DNA from: Asticcacaulis sp. AC466
GTDB taxonomy: Bacteria > Pseudomonadota > Alphaproteobacteria > Caulobacterales > Caulobacteraceae
NCBI RefSeq assembly: GCF_000495815.1
Contig: NZ_AWGE01000019.1
Span: 1 to 64,000 of the forward strand
Direction: 5' to 3'
Length of the DNA stretch: 64,000 bases
The notes beneath the pieces are model-generated. The model did not search any database and was not told the origin of the DNA. It saw only the letters and a program-made list of their open reading frames with translations. Position 1 is the first letter of the stretch. Each line of letters starts with the position of its first letter. The translations under genes and the position numbers were made by a program. Shown here piece after piece: positions 22,697-32,100 of this stretch.

Positions 22697-24685
22697 ATGT
22701 CTAAGACAACCAAGCCTGGCCAGCGCGACACGCGTCTGCCTGTGCAACGCCGCATGCTCGATCTAGCCCCTGCAACCTATAATCAGGAGGCCCGGACGGT
22801 CGAGTTGAACGCGGCCACCGGCTTTCGTGTCATGCGCTGGGGCTGGGATGGCTCCTATATGGAGCAACTGCAGATATCGGGCGACGCCATCGAGCTGAGC
22901 CGAGTCGACAAAGGACAGTGCCCTTTACTCGATACCCATTCGCGCTGGTCGGTGGACGACCAGCTGGGCCTGGTCACCGGATCGCGGATCGATGCAGGCG
23001 CCTTGGTCCTGACGGTTCAATTCGCGGACTCCGATAAGGGGCGTGAAATCGAAAACCGGGTGGCTGCGGGTGACCTTCGCGGCGTGAGCGTCGGATACCG
23101 CGTCCTCGAAATGACTTTGATCGGCAAGGACAACGAAGTGCCGGTTTATGAAGTGACACGCTGGGAGCTACTCGAAGTTTCCCTCGTGCCCGTCCCCGCC
23201 GACCCGGACTCAGGGGTGCGGTCGGCCGCCAATGACCTCCACCCCTGTACCATCAATGAGAGAAGGACTGCTCCAATGGACGTAGACGACACCGAAGACC
23301 TCGAAACCGAAGAAAATCGCGGTACGCCGCCCAAGCCCTCGAAGCCCGCCGGTCAACGATCGGCGCCGAAACAAGCGCTGGCTGTTGAGCCGAAGCCGGA
23401 AGAAGTGCGCATGACAACGGCGGAAAGCCATGATTTCGAAGACCAAGCGCGCGCCTTTGGTGTCGATATCGTCGCCGCACGCCAACTGGTGCTAAGCAAG
23501 ACACCGGAACAGGCCCGCGCGGAATTACTCCGCCTCGCGGCAGACGCTCAGTCAGAGCGTTCGCCGAAGCCCAAACACGGGGAGGCGGGTCGTATCGGCC
23601 GCGATGCGCGTGACACCCAACGCGAGGCGGTCGAGGAAGCGCTCCTCCATCGTTTCGACCCGGTCACCAACAAGCTGACGGATAAGGGGCGGGAATATCG
23701 GGGCATGTCCTTGATCGAGATGGGCCGTGACATCATGGCCTACAACGGCCTGAAAGTGCGCGGTATGACCAAGCGTGAAGTCGCTGAGCATATGTTGTCC
23801 CGCCAACATACGACATCCGATTTTCCGATCATCCTCGGCAATATAGCCAACCGTACTCTGCGCGCCGGCTACGAAGGCTCAGCCCAGACATTCCGCATGT
23901 GGATGCGTCGCGTTACCCTATCGGACTTCAAACCGGTCACCCGCGCCCAACTCGGCGGCGCACCGTCCATGTTGTTGGTGCCCGAAGGTGGGGAGTTCAA
24001 ACTCGGCACGATCGGCGAAGCCAAGGAAGTCTATGCCCTGGCGACCTACGGCCGGCGTTTTAGCATTACCCGTCAGGTCATCATCAATGACGATCTGGAT
24101 GCATTCACCAGGCTTCCCGCTATGTATGGCCGAGCTGCCGCCGATTTCGAGTCTGATGCGGCCTATGCACCTCTCCTCGCCAACCCCAACATGGGCGACG
24201 GGAATGCACTATTCTCCACCGCGCACGGCAACATCGCGGCCAGCGGCGCGCAGCCTTCTGAAGCCAGCTTCCAGGAAGCGTATTTCTCCATGTCGAATCA
24301 GACCGGCCTGGAAGGGCGCCTGATTTCGGTTCAGCCCAAATATGTCCTGACCGGCATCAAAGACCAGATCTCCACCGAAAAGCTGCTGACAGGCGTAACC
24401 GCCACTACCACGTCGGGCGTGAATGTTTTCTCTCGTCGCGGATTGGAACCGGTATTCGAACCGCGTTTGAACCTCGCGGCTGGCAACGCCACGCCTTGGT
24501 TCATGGCGGCCGACTACAACCAGGTCGATACGGCGGAATATGCCTACCTCGATGGCGAGGATGGCGTGTTCCTGGATCAAAAGGAGGGCTGGGAAATCGA
24601 TGGGGTCGATTTTAAGGCGCGCCTGGACTTCGGCACCAAGTTTATCGACTACCGAGGCGTTTTCAAGAACCCCGGCGTCGCCTGA
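22697..24685 (+). CDS. Prohead protease-major capsid protein fusion
   Basis: A 662-residue fusion. Residues about 15-190 are an HK97-type S78 prohead protease with catalytic His in LLDTHSRWSVDD and Ser in GVSVGYRV. Residues about 190-290 are an acidic, Pro-rich scaffold-like linker. Residues about 290-662 are the major capsid protein, with an FGTKFIDYRG-type end. In this known architecture the protease frees the capsid protein during maturation. There is no separate capsid gene nearby, which supports one polyprotein. Expected cleavage sites cannot be read off. Confidence 0.92.
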   Translation: MSKTTKPGQRDTRLPVQRRMLDLAPATYNQEARTVELNAATGFRVMRWGWDGSYMEQLQISGDAIELSRVDKGQCPLLDTHSRWSVDDQLGLVTGSRIDAGALVLTVQFADSDKGREIENRVAAGDLRGVSVGYRVLEMTLIGKDNEVPVYEVTRWELLEVSLVPVPADPDSGVRSAANDLHPCTINERRTAPMDVDDTEDLETEENRGTPPKPSKPAGQRSAPKQALAVEPKPEEVRMTTAESHDFEDQARAFGVDIVAARQLVLSKTPEQARAELLRLAADAQSERSPKPKHGEAGRIGRDARDTQREAVEEALLHRFDPVTNKLTDKGREYRGMSLIEMGRDIMAYNGLKVRGMTKREVAEHMLSRQHTTSDFPIILGNIANRTLRAGYEGSAQTFRMWMRRVTLSDFKPVTRAQLGGAPSMLLVPEGGEFKLGTIGEAKEVYALATYGRRFSITRQVIINDDLDAFTRLPAMYGRAAADFESDAAYAPLLANPNMGDGNALFSTAHGNIAASGAQPSEASFQEAYFSMSNQTGLEGRLISVQPKYVLTGIKDQISTEKLLTGVTATTTSGVNVFSRRGLEPVFEPRLNLAAGNATPWFMAADYNQVDTAEYAYLDGEDGVFLDQKEGWEIDGVDFKARLDFGTKFIDYRGVFKNPGVA

Positions 24686-24745
24686 TCGGTCGCGTAACCT
24701 CACGGCGGCGGCATAGGGCTGCCGCCATTTTTCAAGGAAAGAGAC

Positions 24746-25090
24746 ATGGCTAAAAATGAAATCTCGGCCGGCCATCGCATTGATTGCGTTGCACCGTCCG
24801 GGGGCGTCGTTTCGGGGTTAATGTATAAGATCGGTTCGCTGATCGGCATTGCCCTGACCACTGCCGCTGTTGGCGATATTTTCACCCTACATCGGTCGGG
24901 CGAGCATGACGTCAAAGCTGAAGGCTCAGCGTCCGGCCAGGCCTGGGCTGTCGGCGATACCCTCTACTGGGATGATACCGCCAAGCAGGTGACGAAGACG
25001 GCATCGTCGAACACCAAATGCGGCATTGCTACGTCCGCCAAGTCCACCACTCTGACCACGGGCCGAATGGTCCTGGTTACGTCCATTTAA
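24746..25090 (+). CDS. DUF2190-family capsid decoration protein
   Basis: A 114-residue protein with the DUF2190 pattern: an N-terminal beta-barrel start, SGLMYKIGSLIGIALTTAAV, and WAVGDTLYWDDTAKQVT. DUF2190 proteins are small capsid-associated or head-fibre proteins encoded just after the capsid gene, as here. The ATG follows GGAAAGAGAC. Confidence 0.85.
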   Translation: MAKNEISAGHRIDCVAPSGGVVSGLMYKIGSLIGIALTTAAVGDIFTLHRSGEHDVKAEGSASGQAWAVGDTLYWDDTAKQVTKTASSNTKCGIATSAKSTTLTTGRMVLVTSI

Positions 25091-25100
25091 GGAGGTGGCA

Positions 25101-25685
25101 GTGTTAAACCCAGAAGAACAGAAGGCCGCCGAGGATAGGGCGCGCGAGGAGGCCAAGGCTGCAGCTGACAAGGTAGCGGCCGATAAACAAGCCGCCGAAC
25201 AGTTGCAACTGGAAGTGAAGGCGCTGTCCGACGCAGCGGCCGCCGACAAGGCAGCGGCGGAAAAGGCGCGTGACGAAACCAAGGATCTGGCCAAAAAAGC
25301 AGCTTCCGACAAGGCTTCTGCCGAAAAGCTGAATAAGGAAACCAAGTCTCTTGCCGACAAGGCAGCTTCCGACAAGGTCTCTGCCGAAGAGCTGCATAAG
25401 GAAACCAAGTCTCTTGCCGACAAAGCAGCCGAAAACAAAGCGGCTGCTGAAAAGGCGGGTGTCGAAGTCAAAGCCCCTGTTGTACCGACAGCACAAACGA
25501 ATTCGGTTAAACAAACCAAGTCGGGCGTCGTCTGGGTACAACCTGGCCATCCGAACTATGCCGTCAACCAGTTCGTGCCGACGGATGCGGAAACCGCAGA
25601 AGTCCTGCGCGGCAAGGGCTGGGCTCGCGAGGCTACGCCGCAGGAACTTGCGTATCACCTGGGCCTGACTCAAGGGGAGGGCTGA
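25101..25685 (+). CDS. Coiled-coil protein with 21-residue repeats
   Basis: About 195 residues; GTG at 25101 fits the GGAGG at 25091-25095 better than the GTG at 25095. The first 125 residues are Ala/Lys/Glu coiled coil with at least three 21-residue units of the type DKASAEKLNKETKSLADKAA (encoded near 25246, 25309 and 25372, 63 bases apart, the last two nearly identical in DNA). The C-terminal 70 residues (VVWVQPGHPNYAVNQFVPTD) form a small globular domain. A head or connector role is likely from position only. Repeat number could vary by recombination. Confidence 0.75.
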   Translation: MLNPEEQKAAEDRAREEAKAAADKVAADKQAAEQLQLEVKALSDAAAADKAAAEKARDETKDLAKKAASDKASAEKLNKETKSLADKAASDKVSAEELHKETKSLADKAAENKAAAEKAGVEVKAPVVPTAQTNSVKQTKSGVVWVQPGHPNYAVNQFVPTDAETAEVLRGKGWAREATPQELAYHLGLTQGEG

Positions 25686-25687
25686 TC

Positions 25688-26011
25688 ATGTCCTTCCGGC
25701 CGATCAACGCCCGGATAGACGATACAGTCTTTGGCCGGTTTGGCGATGACGCCCTTTGGGGTAGCGCCGTCACGCCGGCCAAGGTGCTGATTGAAGGTGC
25801 AGATGCTGTCGAAACAGTTGGGCGTACCCCCGTCGTAATGCCAACCCACCTGATCGAAGTGCGTGTGTCGGATGTCCATGCGCCGGAAAAAGGAGACGCG
25901 GTCGTCATCACGACAGACGCGGGGCCCGAAACGTACAAGATTCTGTCCCAGCCCTTACGAAATTCGACGCGCACGCGCTGGATCTGCGAAGCCCAACTGG
26001 TCTCCGGCTGA
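25688..26011 (+). CDS. Head-tail connector protein, lambda FII-like
   Basis: A 107-residue protein between head and tail genes, predicted mostly beta (VVMPTHLIEVRVSDVHAPEK, then GDAVVITTDAGPETYKIL). This fits the gpFII-type head-tail attachment proteins in size, location and composition. It overlaps the next start by one base. Confidence 0.7.
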   Translation: MSFRPINARIDDTVFGRFGDDALWGSAVTPAKVLIEGADAVETVGRTPVVMPTHLIEVRVSDVHAPEKGDAVVITTDAGPETYKILSQPLRNSTRTRWICEAQLVSG

Positions 26012-26631
26012 TGTCAGCAAAGCTGATTGGTCTGGCCGATGCCTTTGCCGGTATCGAATCGGAAATCGCCGCCGACGTGACCGGTGGAATGCGGTTGGCG
26101 ACCGAGGGCCTGAAGGAGGACCTGCGCGACCAGGTCCGAAAAGCCGGGTTAGGGACCAAGTTGGCAAATACCTGGCGCGGGCAAGTGTATCCAGCTCACC
26201 AGGATAGTCTCGACCCGGCCGGCGTCGTCTGGTCGAAGGCTCCCAAATTACTCGACGCGTTCGACCGAAACCCGAATATTGTGCCGGTGAACGGCGCGAA
26301 AATGCTGGCCATTCCCACAAAGAACGTGCCACGGCAGAGCGCCCGCCGGCTCATGACACCTGTCGAAGTCGAAGCGACCTTCAACCAGGATCTGATTATC
26401 ACGCGCGGCCGCAACGGGCACCTCTATGCCTACGTCAATGTTGTCGCCGCCAAAAACAAACGCGGGTTTCGCGCCCCAACCAAGGGACGGCTGAAGCAGG
26501 GGAGGGAAGTCAAACTGGTGATGATGTTCGTCCTGGTCCGCTCCGTCCGCCCTGGTAAGCGCGTCGATATCGACACCTCCGTCAACACCTGGACCGCCCG
26601 GTTGCCCGGTCTGGTCAACACCGGACGCTGA
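26011..26631 (+). CDS. Tail completion/minor tail protein, gpZ/DUF6441-like
   Basis: A 206-residue protein in the position of lambda Z. The N-terminal helix with GMRLATEGLKEDLRDQVRKA and the basic C-terminal half with RGFRAPTKGRLKQGREVKLV resemble DUF6441-type neck proteins of alphaproteobacterial prophages. Assignment rests on position and overall pattern. Confidence 0.65.
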   Translation: MSAKLIGLADAFAGIESEIAADVTGGMRLATEGLKEDLRDQVRKAGLGTKLANTWRGQVYPAHQDSLDPAGVVWSKAPKLLDAFDRNPNIVPVNGAKMLAIPTKNVPRQSARRLMTPVEVEATFNQDLIITRGRNGHLYAYVNVVAAKNKRGFRAPTKGRLKQGREVKLVMMFVLVRSVRPGKRVDIDTSVNTWTARLPGLVNTGR

Positions 26632-26632
26632 T

Positions 26633-27064
26633 ATGTCAAAACGTGAAGATGTCCTGTCTGCGATCCTGCAGCTGGTAAAAGACGCCCTGCCGTCTGCTGA
26701 TGTCGGCCGGAATCTGGACGAGCCGGAAAGTATCCCGCCGGGCGGGCGCGGGAACATCTTCGATGGCGACCTGACCCTGCTCGACGTCGATCTGTCGCCT
26801 CTAACCTACAATTACGAACACAACATTCCGGTCGACCTGCTCTGCTACGAAACGGCCGTACTGACCCGCGAACAGGTCCTCGACGCCATGCTGGAAGCGA
26901 TTGGTCAAGCCGTCGAGGGCGACCGCACGCTGGGCGGCCTGTGTGACTGGCTCGACCTGGAACCCGTCAACACGGAAAACGCTGCTCAGAGCGGAGCAGT
27001 ACCGGCAAAGGCCGGCCTATTCGCTTTCGTCGCTGCCTATTCGACCCCGAACCCGCTGCTCTAA
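26633..27064 (+). CDS. Tail terminator protein, gpU-like
   Basis: A 143-residue protein between the gpZ-like gene and the tail-tube gene, the position of lambda U, which stops tail-tube growth. The start REDVLSAILQLVKDALPSAD and the beta segment NYEHNIPVDLLCYET fit this class. It begins two bases after the previous stop. Confidence 0.7.
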   Translation: MSKREDVLSAILQLVKDALPSADVGRNLDEPESIPPGGRGNIFDGDLTLLDVDLSPLTYNYEHNIPVDLLCYETAVLTREQVLDAMLEAIGQAVEGDRTLGGLCDWLDLEPVNTENAAQSGAVPAKAGLFAFVAAYSTPNPLL

Positions 27065-27093
27065 CCCCTCAAACCTTTCAGGAGACACACACC

Positions 27094-28341
27094 ATGGCTC
27101 AAGCTCGTGGTGCCAACGCCGTTTTGGCGGGGGCATTTGAATCCACCTACGGCACGCCGCCAGGCTCTGGCTACTTTCAGCTTCCATTCTCGGCGCAGAA
27201 CCTTGGCGCGGAACAGGATCTGATCACCGACGATCTGCTCGGCAACGGCCGTAATCCGTGGGATCCGACGGCGGATGTCATCACCAACGACGGGGACGTA
27301 ACGGTACCCGTCGATTTGCGTAACTTCGGTTTCTGGTTGAAGCTCCTGCTGGGCGCGCCTGTGACAACGGCCACCGTGGCGGCGGCGGGCAAGATCACCT
27401 TCAGCGCTCAGCCGGCGGCGACTTCGACGATTACTTTGAATGGAACGGTCTGGACCTTCGTTGCCTCCGGCGCGACCGGCAACCAAATCGCGATTGGCGC
27501 AAATCTGGCGGCAACGATGACGGCCTTGGCAGCAGCGCTCAATGCCAGCGCCGAAACCCAAACGGCGAAGGTCACCTATACAGCGGATGCCACCAGCATC
27601 AGCCTCGTCTACGATGTCCTGGGGCCGGGTGGGAATACCTACACTATTGCCACGACTGGCAACTCCAACGGCACAGTTTCCGCCGGCACCCTGACGGGCG
27701 GCGCAAACAAGCATACCTTCACAGCTGGCGGCCTCACTCTGCCCAGCGCCTCTTTCGAAGTTGGCCTGCCGGACTTGCCGAAATATTTCATGAATTTCGG
27801 CTTCGGGGGCAACCAACTGAAGGTGTCCCTGGCGCGCAGCGGCCTGCTTAACGCTGTGATCAGTCTCTTTGGCAAAAACGAGGCACCTGCGACCGCCAGT
27901 GCCGCCGGCACACCGACCGTCATGGCCGTCGAGCGTTTTGCGCAGTTCTCTGGCGCGATCAAACGCAACGGCTCAGTTCTCGGCAAAGTCACAGCCGCCG
28001 ACTTCACCTATGGCAATGATATGGAGAAGGGCGAGGACATCACCCCGACCGGCGATATCGGTGATTTGACGCCGGGTGTCTGGTCCTTCGCCGGTAACAT
28101 TACCTCGCGGTTTGCCGACACCATCCTGTTCGACCAGGCCACCTCAAATCAGCCGTGTGCGCTTTCGTTTGGCTGGCAGATTAATACCTCCAAATCCCTG
28201 GTCGTTACGGCGTCGCGAATCTTTGTTCCGCGCCCGAAGAAGCCAATTACCGGACCGAGGGGCATCCAGATGACGTTCGCGTTCCAAACCGGCGCGGGAA
28301 CACTAACGTTCGAACTGACGAACGACGTTCCCAGCTACTAA
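27094..28341 (+). CDS. Major tail tube protein with inserted domain
   Basis: A 415-residue tail-tube subunit. The tube fold comprises the ends: residues 1-90 (AGAFESTYGTPPGSGYFQLP, LGAEQDLITDDLLGNGRN) and about 210-415 (SFEVGLPDLPKYFMNFGF, YGNDMEKGEDI). Between about 95 and 205 sits an inserted Ala/Thr/Gly-rich module (STITLNGTVWTFVASGATGN, then TYTADATSISLVYDV) of a type often added to phage structural proteins, likely displayed on the tail surface. Expression should be high; GGAG precedes the ATG. Confidence 0.88.
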   Translation: MAQARGANAVLAGAFESTYGTPPGSGYFQLPFSAQNLGAEQDLITDDLLGNGRNPWDPTADVITNDGDVTVPVDLRNFGFWLKLLLGAPVTTATVAAAGKITFSAQPAATSTITLNGTVWTFVASGATGNQIAIGANLAATMTALAAALNASAETQTAKVTYTADATSISLVYDVLGPGGNTYTIATTGNSNGTVSAGTLTGGANKHTFTAGGLTLPSASFEVGLPDLPKYFMNFGFGGNQLKVSLARSGLLNAVISLFGKNEAPATASAAGTPTVMAVERFAQFSGAIKRNGSVLGKVTAADFTYGNDMEKGEDITPTGDIGDLTPGVWSFAGNITSRFADTILFDQATSNQPCALSFGWQINTSKSLVVTASRIFVPRPKKPITGPRGIQMTFAFQTGAGTLTFELTNDVPSY

Positions 28342-28362
28342 TAGCCACTAAGGAAAAGAGAC

Positions 28363-28872
28363 ATGTCGAAAGTAATTATGCTCGGTCAGCGCTGGATACC
28401 GCTGACCGATGGCGTTGTCGTAATGGTCGATCCGATTGGGAGGCTGGCACTCCGCGAAGGCGCAAAAGCCTATACCGCTGTTATGGACGTGGCGTCAAAG
28501 GACGGCCCCGAAAACGTGGACGCCCGTGTCGCCGCGAATATGGCCTATTCCATCGCGATCGCGAAGCACACAATCCGAGCCTGGGGATATTTCTCCGGTG
28601 AGCCTGGCGGTGTCATCACGCCTGACCAGGTAGACCAGGGTGTGTTTCGGGACGACGCCGGTCATGTCCTGCAGCCAACGCCCGACGCGATTGAGATGCT
28701 TATGGCGGACGCCGTATTTCTTGACGCCTTTGATGAGATCTATGTCGAACCTTACGTGGCGGCTCGTAACGAAAAAAACGCATCATCGCCCTTGCCGACT
28801 GGGTCTTCGGCCGGGGTGGAGACCAATACTGCCGAGCGTGCATCCAACTCGAAGGCCGAGACTGCGGGCTAG
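28363..28872 (+). CDS. Tail assembly chaperone, short form (gpG-like)
   Basis: A 169-residue chaperone that coats the tape measure during tail assembly. It lies between tail tube and tape measure, the position of lambda G. The first 135 residues are helical and acidic (DGPENVDARVAANMAYSIAI); the last 35 are low-complexity Ser/Thr/Ala and are replaced when ribosomes shift frame at 28773-28779. Confidence 0.85.
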   Translation: MSKVIMLGQRWIPLTDGVVVMVDPIGRLALREGAKAYTAVMDVASKDGPENVDARVAANMAYSIAIAKHTIRAWGYFSGEPGGVITPDQVDQGVFRDDAGHVLQPTPDAIEMLMADAVFLDAFDEIYVEPYVAARNEKNASSPLPTGSSAGVETNTAERASNSKAETAG

Positions 28873-29141
28873 AGTGCCCTCGCAACCAACACGAACCCCA
28901 GACCGAAGAGGGGATGTTGGCTTGGCACGTGATCAGCGCGTGCCGTAACCAGGTCCGCTCGACGGGCTTCGGTGTCTTCGGAGCGGATTATTCCGCCATT
29001 CTTTCTTTCGGCGAGGCCAGCGGTCTGCCGGCTTCATGGCTCTCAGATGTCCTGCCCGATATCGAAGCCTGTTTAATCAACCACCACAATCGAGGCGCGG
29101 CCGATGACGACGAGATCGATCCTGATCCGACTGGGGATTGA
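28363..29141 (+). CDS. Tail assembly chaperone, frameshifted long form (gpGT-like)
   Basis: A -1 shift at A AAA AAC (28773-28779) joins the chaperone frame to an open frame running to 29141, giving about 259 residues. The extension begins RIIALADWVFGRGGDQYCRA and has a Cys-rich segment (CRAC, CGLEC) that may bind metal, then AWHVISACRNQVR and an acidic end. Such a G/GT pair made by slippage is a conserved feature of siphovirus tails. The extension overlaps the tape-measure start by 38 bases. Confidence 0.85.
28773..28779 (+). promoter_or_regulatory. Ribosomal -1 frameshift site
   Basis: The heptamer A AAA AAC lies in the exact zero-frame register for tandem slippage (codons GAA AAA AAC). It is the only long A run near the end of the chaperone gene, and the -1 frame stays open for 120 codons afterwards. 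Confidence 0.85.
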
Positions 29142-32100
29142 CGGGAAGACCGAATTCCGAAGAGACTCGGCGGAGCTGGAGGCGCAGGCCACCCGCGATA
29201 TGAAGTCGATCGAAGGCGCGGCGAACCTAACCACTGAGGCGATAGAAAAACAGGTCCAGGCCTACAAGGCGCTTTCAGCCGCTGAATCCAACGCGGCAAC
29301 AAAGGCGACCAGTGCCGTGTCGGTCAATAAGGGGCAGGCGGCCGCTCGTGATCTTATCGGCATAGATGACGCAGTGAGCAAATCCGCCCGCGCCTCGGCC
29401 TCAGCTTTTACGGCTGAGCTACGGGCGATGGAGGCACAGGCCCAAGCCGTGCGGGCTGTAGTCGACCCCCTGGCGGCGGCGACCGAGCGCTATGCATCGG
29501 CTGAAGGGCAGCTCAATAAGATGCTGGCCTACGGCAAGATCAACCTGGATCAGCACGCGGCTGCGCTCAAGATCGAAAGGGCGGCGTTAGAAGCGACGGA
29601 AAAGGCCCATAAGGGCGTCGCGAATGCGGCCGGCCTGTCCGCCAATACCATCAAGATGCTGGCAGTTCAGATACCGGATGTCGCGCAAGGTCTTTTGTCT
29701 GGACAACCGTTCTGGCAGGTGTTTATCCAGCAAGGCGGACAAGGCGCGCAAATCATTGGGATGGACAAGGGCGGCTTCGGCGCGGCGCTTAGATCCACCA
29801 CAGCGCTTTTCAATCCGTATATGCTCGCGGTCGCGGCAGCGACCGGACTCGTGACAACCGGCATAGTCGCGACCATTGCCTATGCCGACGCCCAGGATCA
29901 ATTGGCGCTTAGCTTGAAGGGCATCGGCGGCGCGAGCGGGTTGTCGGTTCAGGCACTGGAAGACCTGGCGGAACAACACGCCAAGACAGCCAATATCGCC
30001 ACGAGTTCCGCGCGCGAGCAATCTGCCGCATATCTGCGTGCGGGGATTATCAACCAGGATGTCCTGGGCAAGATGATCGACATATCGCGTAACTACGCAC
30101 TCACGCAAAAAATGGATGGCAAGCAGGCCCAGGAATCCCTGACCAAAGCCATGACCGACACCACTGGGGCAGGCCTGGAGGTTCTAAAGAGCCTTGGCGA
30201 ACTCGACAGCAAAACGAGAGAGTATATTGTCTCGCTCGAATTGCAGGGGCGTCACGAGGAGGCGCAGCTCACACTTCTCGGCAAGATCGCCGATAAGGTG
30301 GACGGTGCCTCTTCGCACGTCAATAAGTTGGCATCCAGCTGGCATAATGTGACGGTCTGGGCCGATGCCGCATTCGTCGCCATGGGAAAAGCGCTTGATC
30401 GCCGGATAGCGATGGATCCCCAGTCAGTTGTGGATCGCTATGAGGGGCAACGTAATTCTCCTGGCGACGCCACCGCCGGATTTCATGGCGTTCTGGGCGC
30501 TAGCCTTCTTTGGACTCCCGTTACTGAGGAAGACTACAAGAACGCCAAGGCGGAGCTGGACGCGGCCAAATCGAATTCGAAGGACGCGACGGCCAAGGCA
30601 AAGGCCGCAGCAGTCGAGCAAGCAGGTAAGTCAGCTTATGACGCGCTGGTCCCCGGAGACAAACAGCGAAAGGAAAATGACGATCGCCTGAAAGCCGTCA
30701 AAACCCAATACGGGGAAAAATCGCCGGAATACAAAAAAGCGGCGGCGGCAGCGAAGCTGGCCAATGACGCCATTGATAGGAAGGAAAACCCCAAGGCGCC
30801 TGGGGCGGACCGCGCGGCCTCATTGGCGCGCGATGCCGAGGCTATGGAAGTTAACACGGCGGCCTCGCTCGAGCTGGCGAAAGCCTACCTCAAAGGTGAT
30901 GCGGCCGCCCTGGTAGCGGAATCATCACGCAAGGCCCTTTCCAGGGCGACGAAGGACGGGACCAGCACCGAAGCGGCAATGCGCCGCCAACTGGACCTAA
31001 CCATTGCGGAGGCTGCCGCCAGCGGCGCAAAATCCGCAGCGGCGATGCAGACCCAGGCCGACGCACAGAAGGCCGTCAACGACCAGGTCGCCGCCGGAAC
31101 CCTGCCGGCGCGAGATGCTGCGCGAGCCCTGCAGGAAGACGCAAGGCTGCGCCCATTGGTGGTTGCCCAGTCCCTGGCTCATGGCGAAGCGCTGAAAGTG
31201 CTGACTGCGGACATAGAGGCGACAAAAAAGGCCCAGGCCGATCTGAATTTCGAAACAGATAGGGCGTCCCTGCAAGCGGCGGCGGATGCCAGCCGTGAGC
31301 AGGTCGCCTATCTTGAGAAGCAGCTGGACCTGGTCAACCAGACCAATTCGGCGCGTGACATTGCGCTGGCGCAATACCGAACGGCTCAGGAAATCTCTAA
31401 GAATTCGGCAGTCGATATTAACCGGCCGGATGCGGCCTTTGCGGCCGCCGTCGATCTGGCCGTAAGCTCCGGAAAAGCCGCTCAGACCGATGCGGACCTG
31501 AAGAAAGAGCAATACGCCAAAAGCCAGCTCGACCAGATGGCCCAGCGTACCGAGTTGATGACGATTGAGCTGTCCATGCAGGGACAGTCCGATGCGGCTA
31601 TTCAACGCGCCCTGGCTGTCCGCGCCGCTGAAATCGACTTACAGCGCCAAGGTATCGGCCTTGAATCCGATAAGGGCCGTGCAATTATCGCCGCAGTGGA
31701 GGCCCAAGAATCTGCGAATGTCAGCCTCGAGCGTAGCAAGGCGCTTCAGGGCGAAATCAACGGTTTGCAGGAAAGAAGCATCGACAAGCTGGGGGACTGG
31801 ATCAACGCCGGTAAGTACAGCATGAAGTCATTCGGCGATGTCGGCATGGCCGTTTTGAAGGATTTGCTGGCGGAGGCCACCAAGCTGAGCCTGCTCAATC
31901 CGCTCAAGAATTGGTTGTTGCATGAGGACAACCCAACAGCCTCCGGCAAAGGCAGTTTCATCGCTCAGGCGCTCAAATGGGTCGTCACCGGCAATAGCCC
32001 AATACAGACACCATCCCCAATCATGCATGAGGCCAGACACTATGCCGGGGGCACCAACTTCCATCCGGGTGGCCCGGCGGTCGTTAACGACGGCGGTGGC

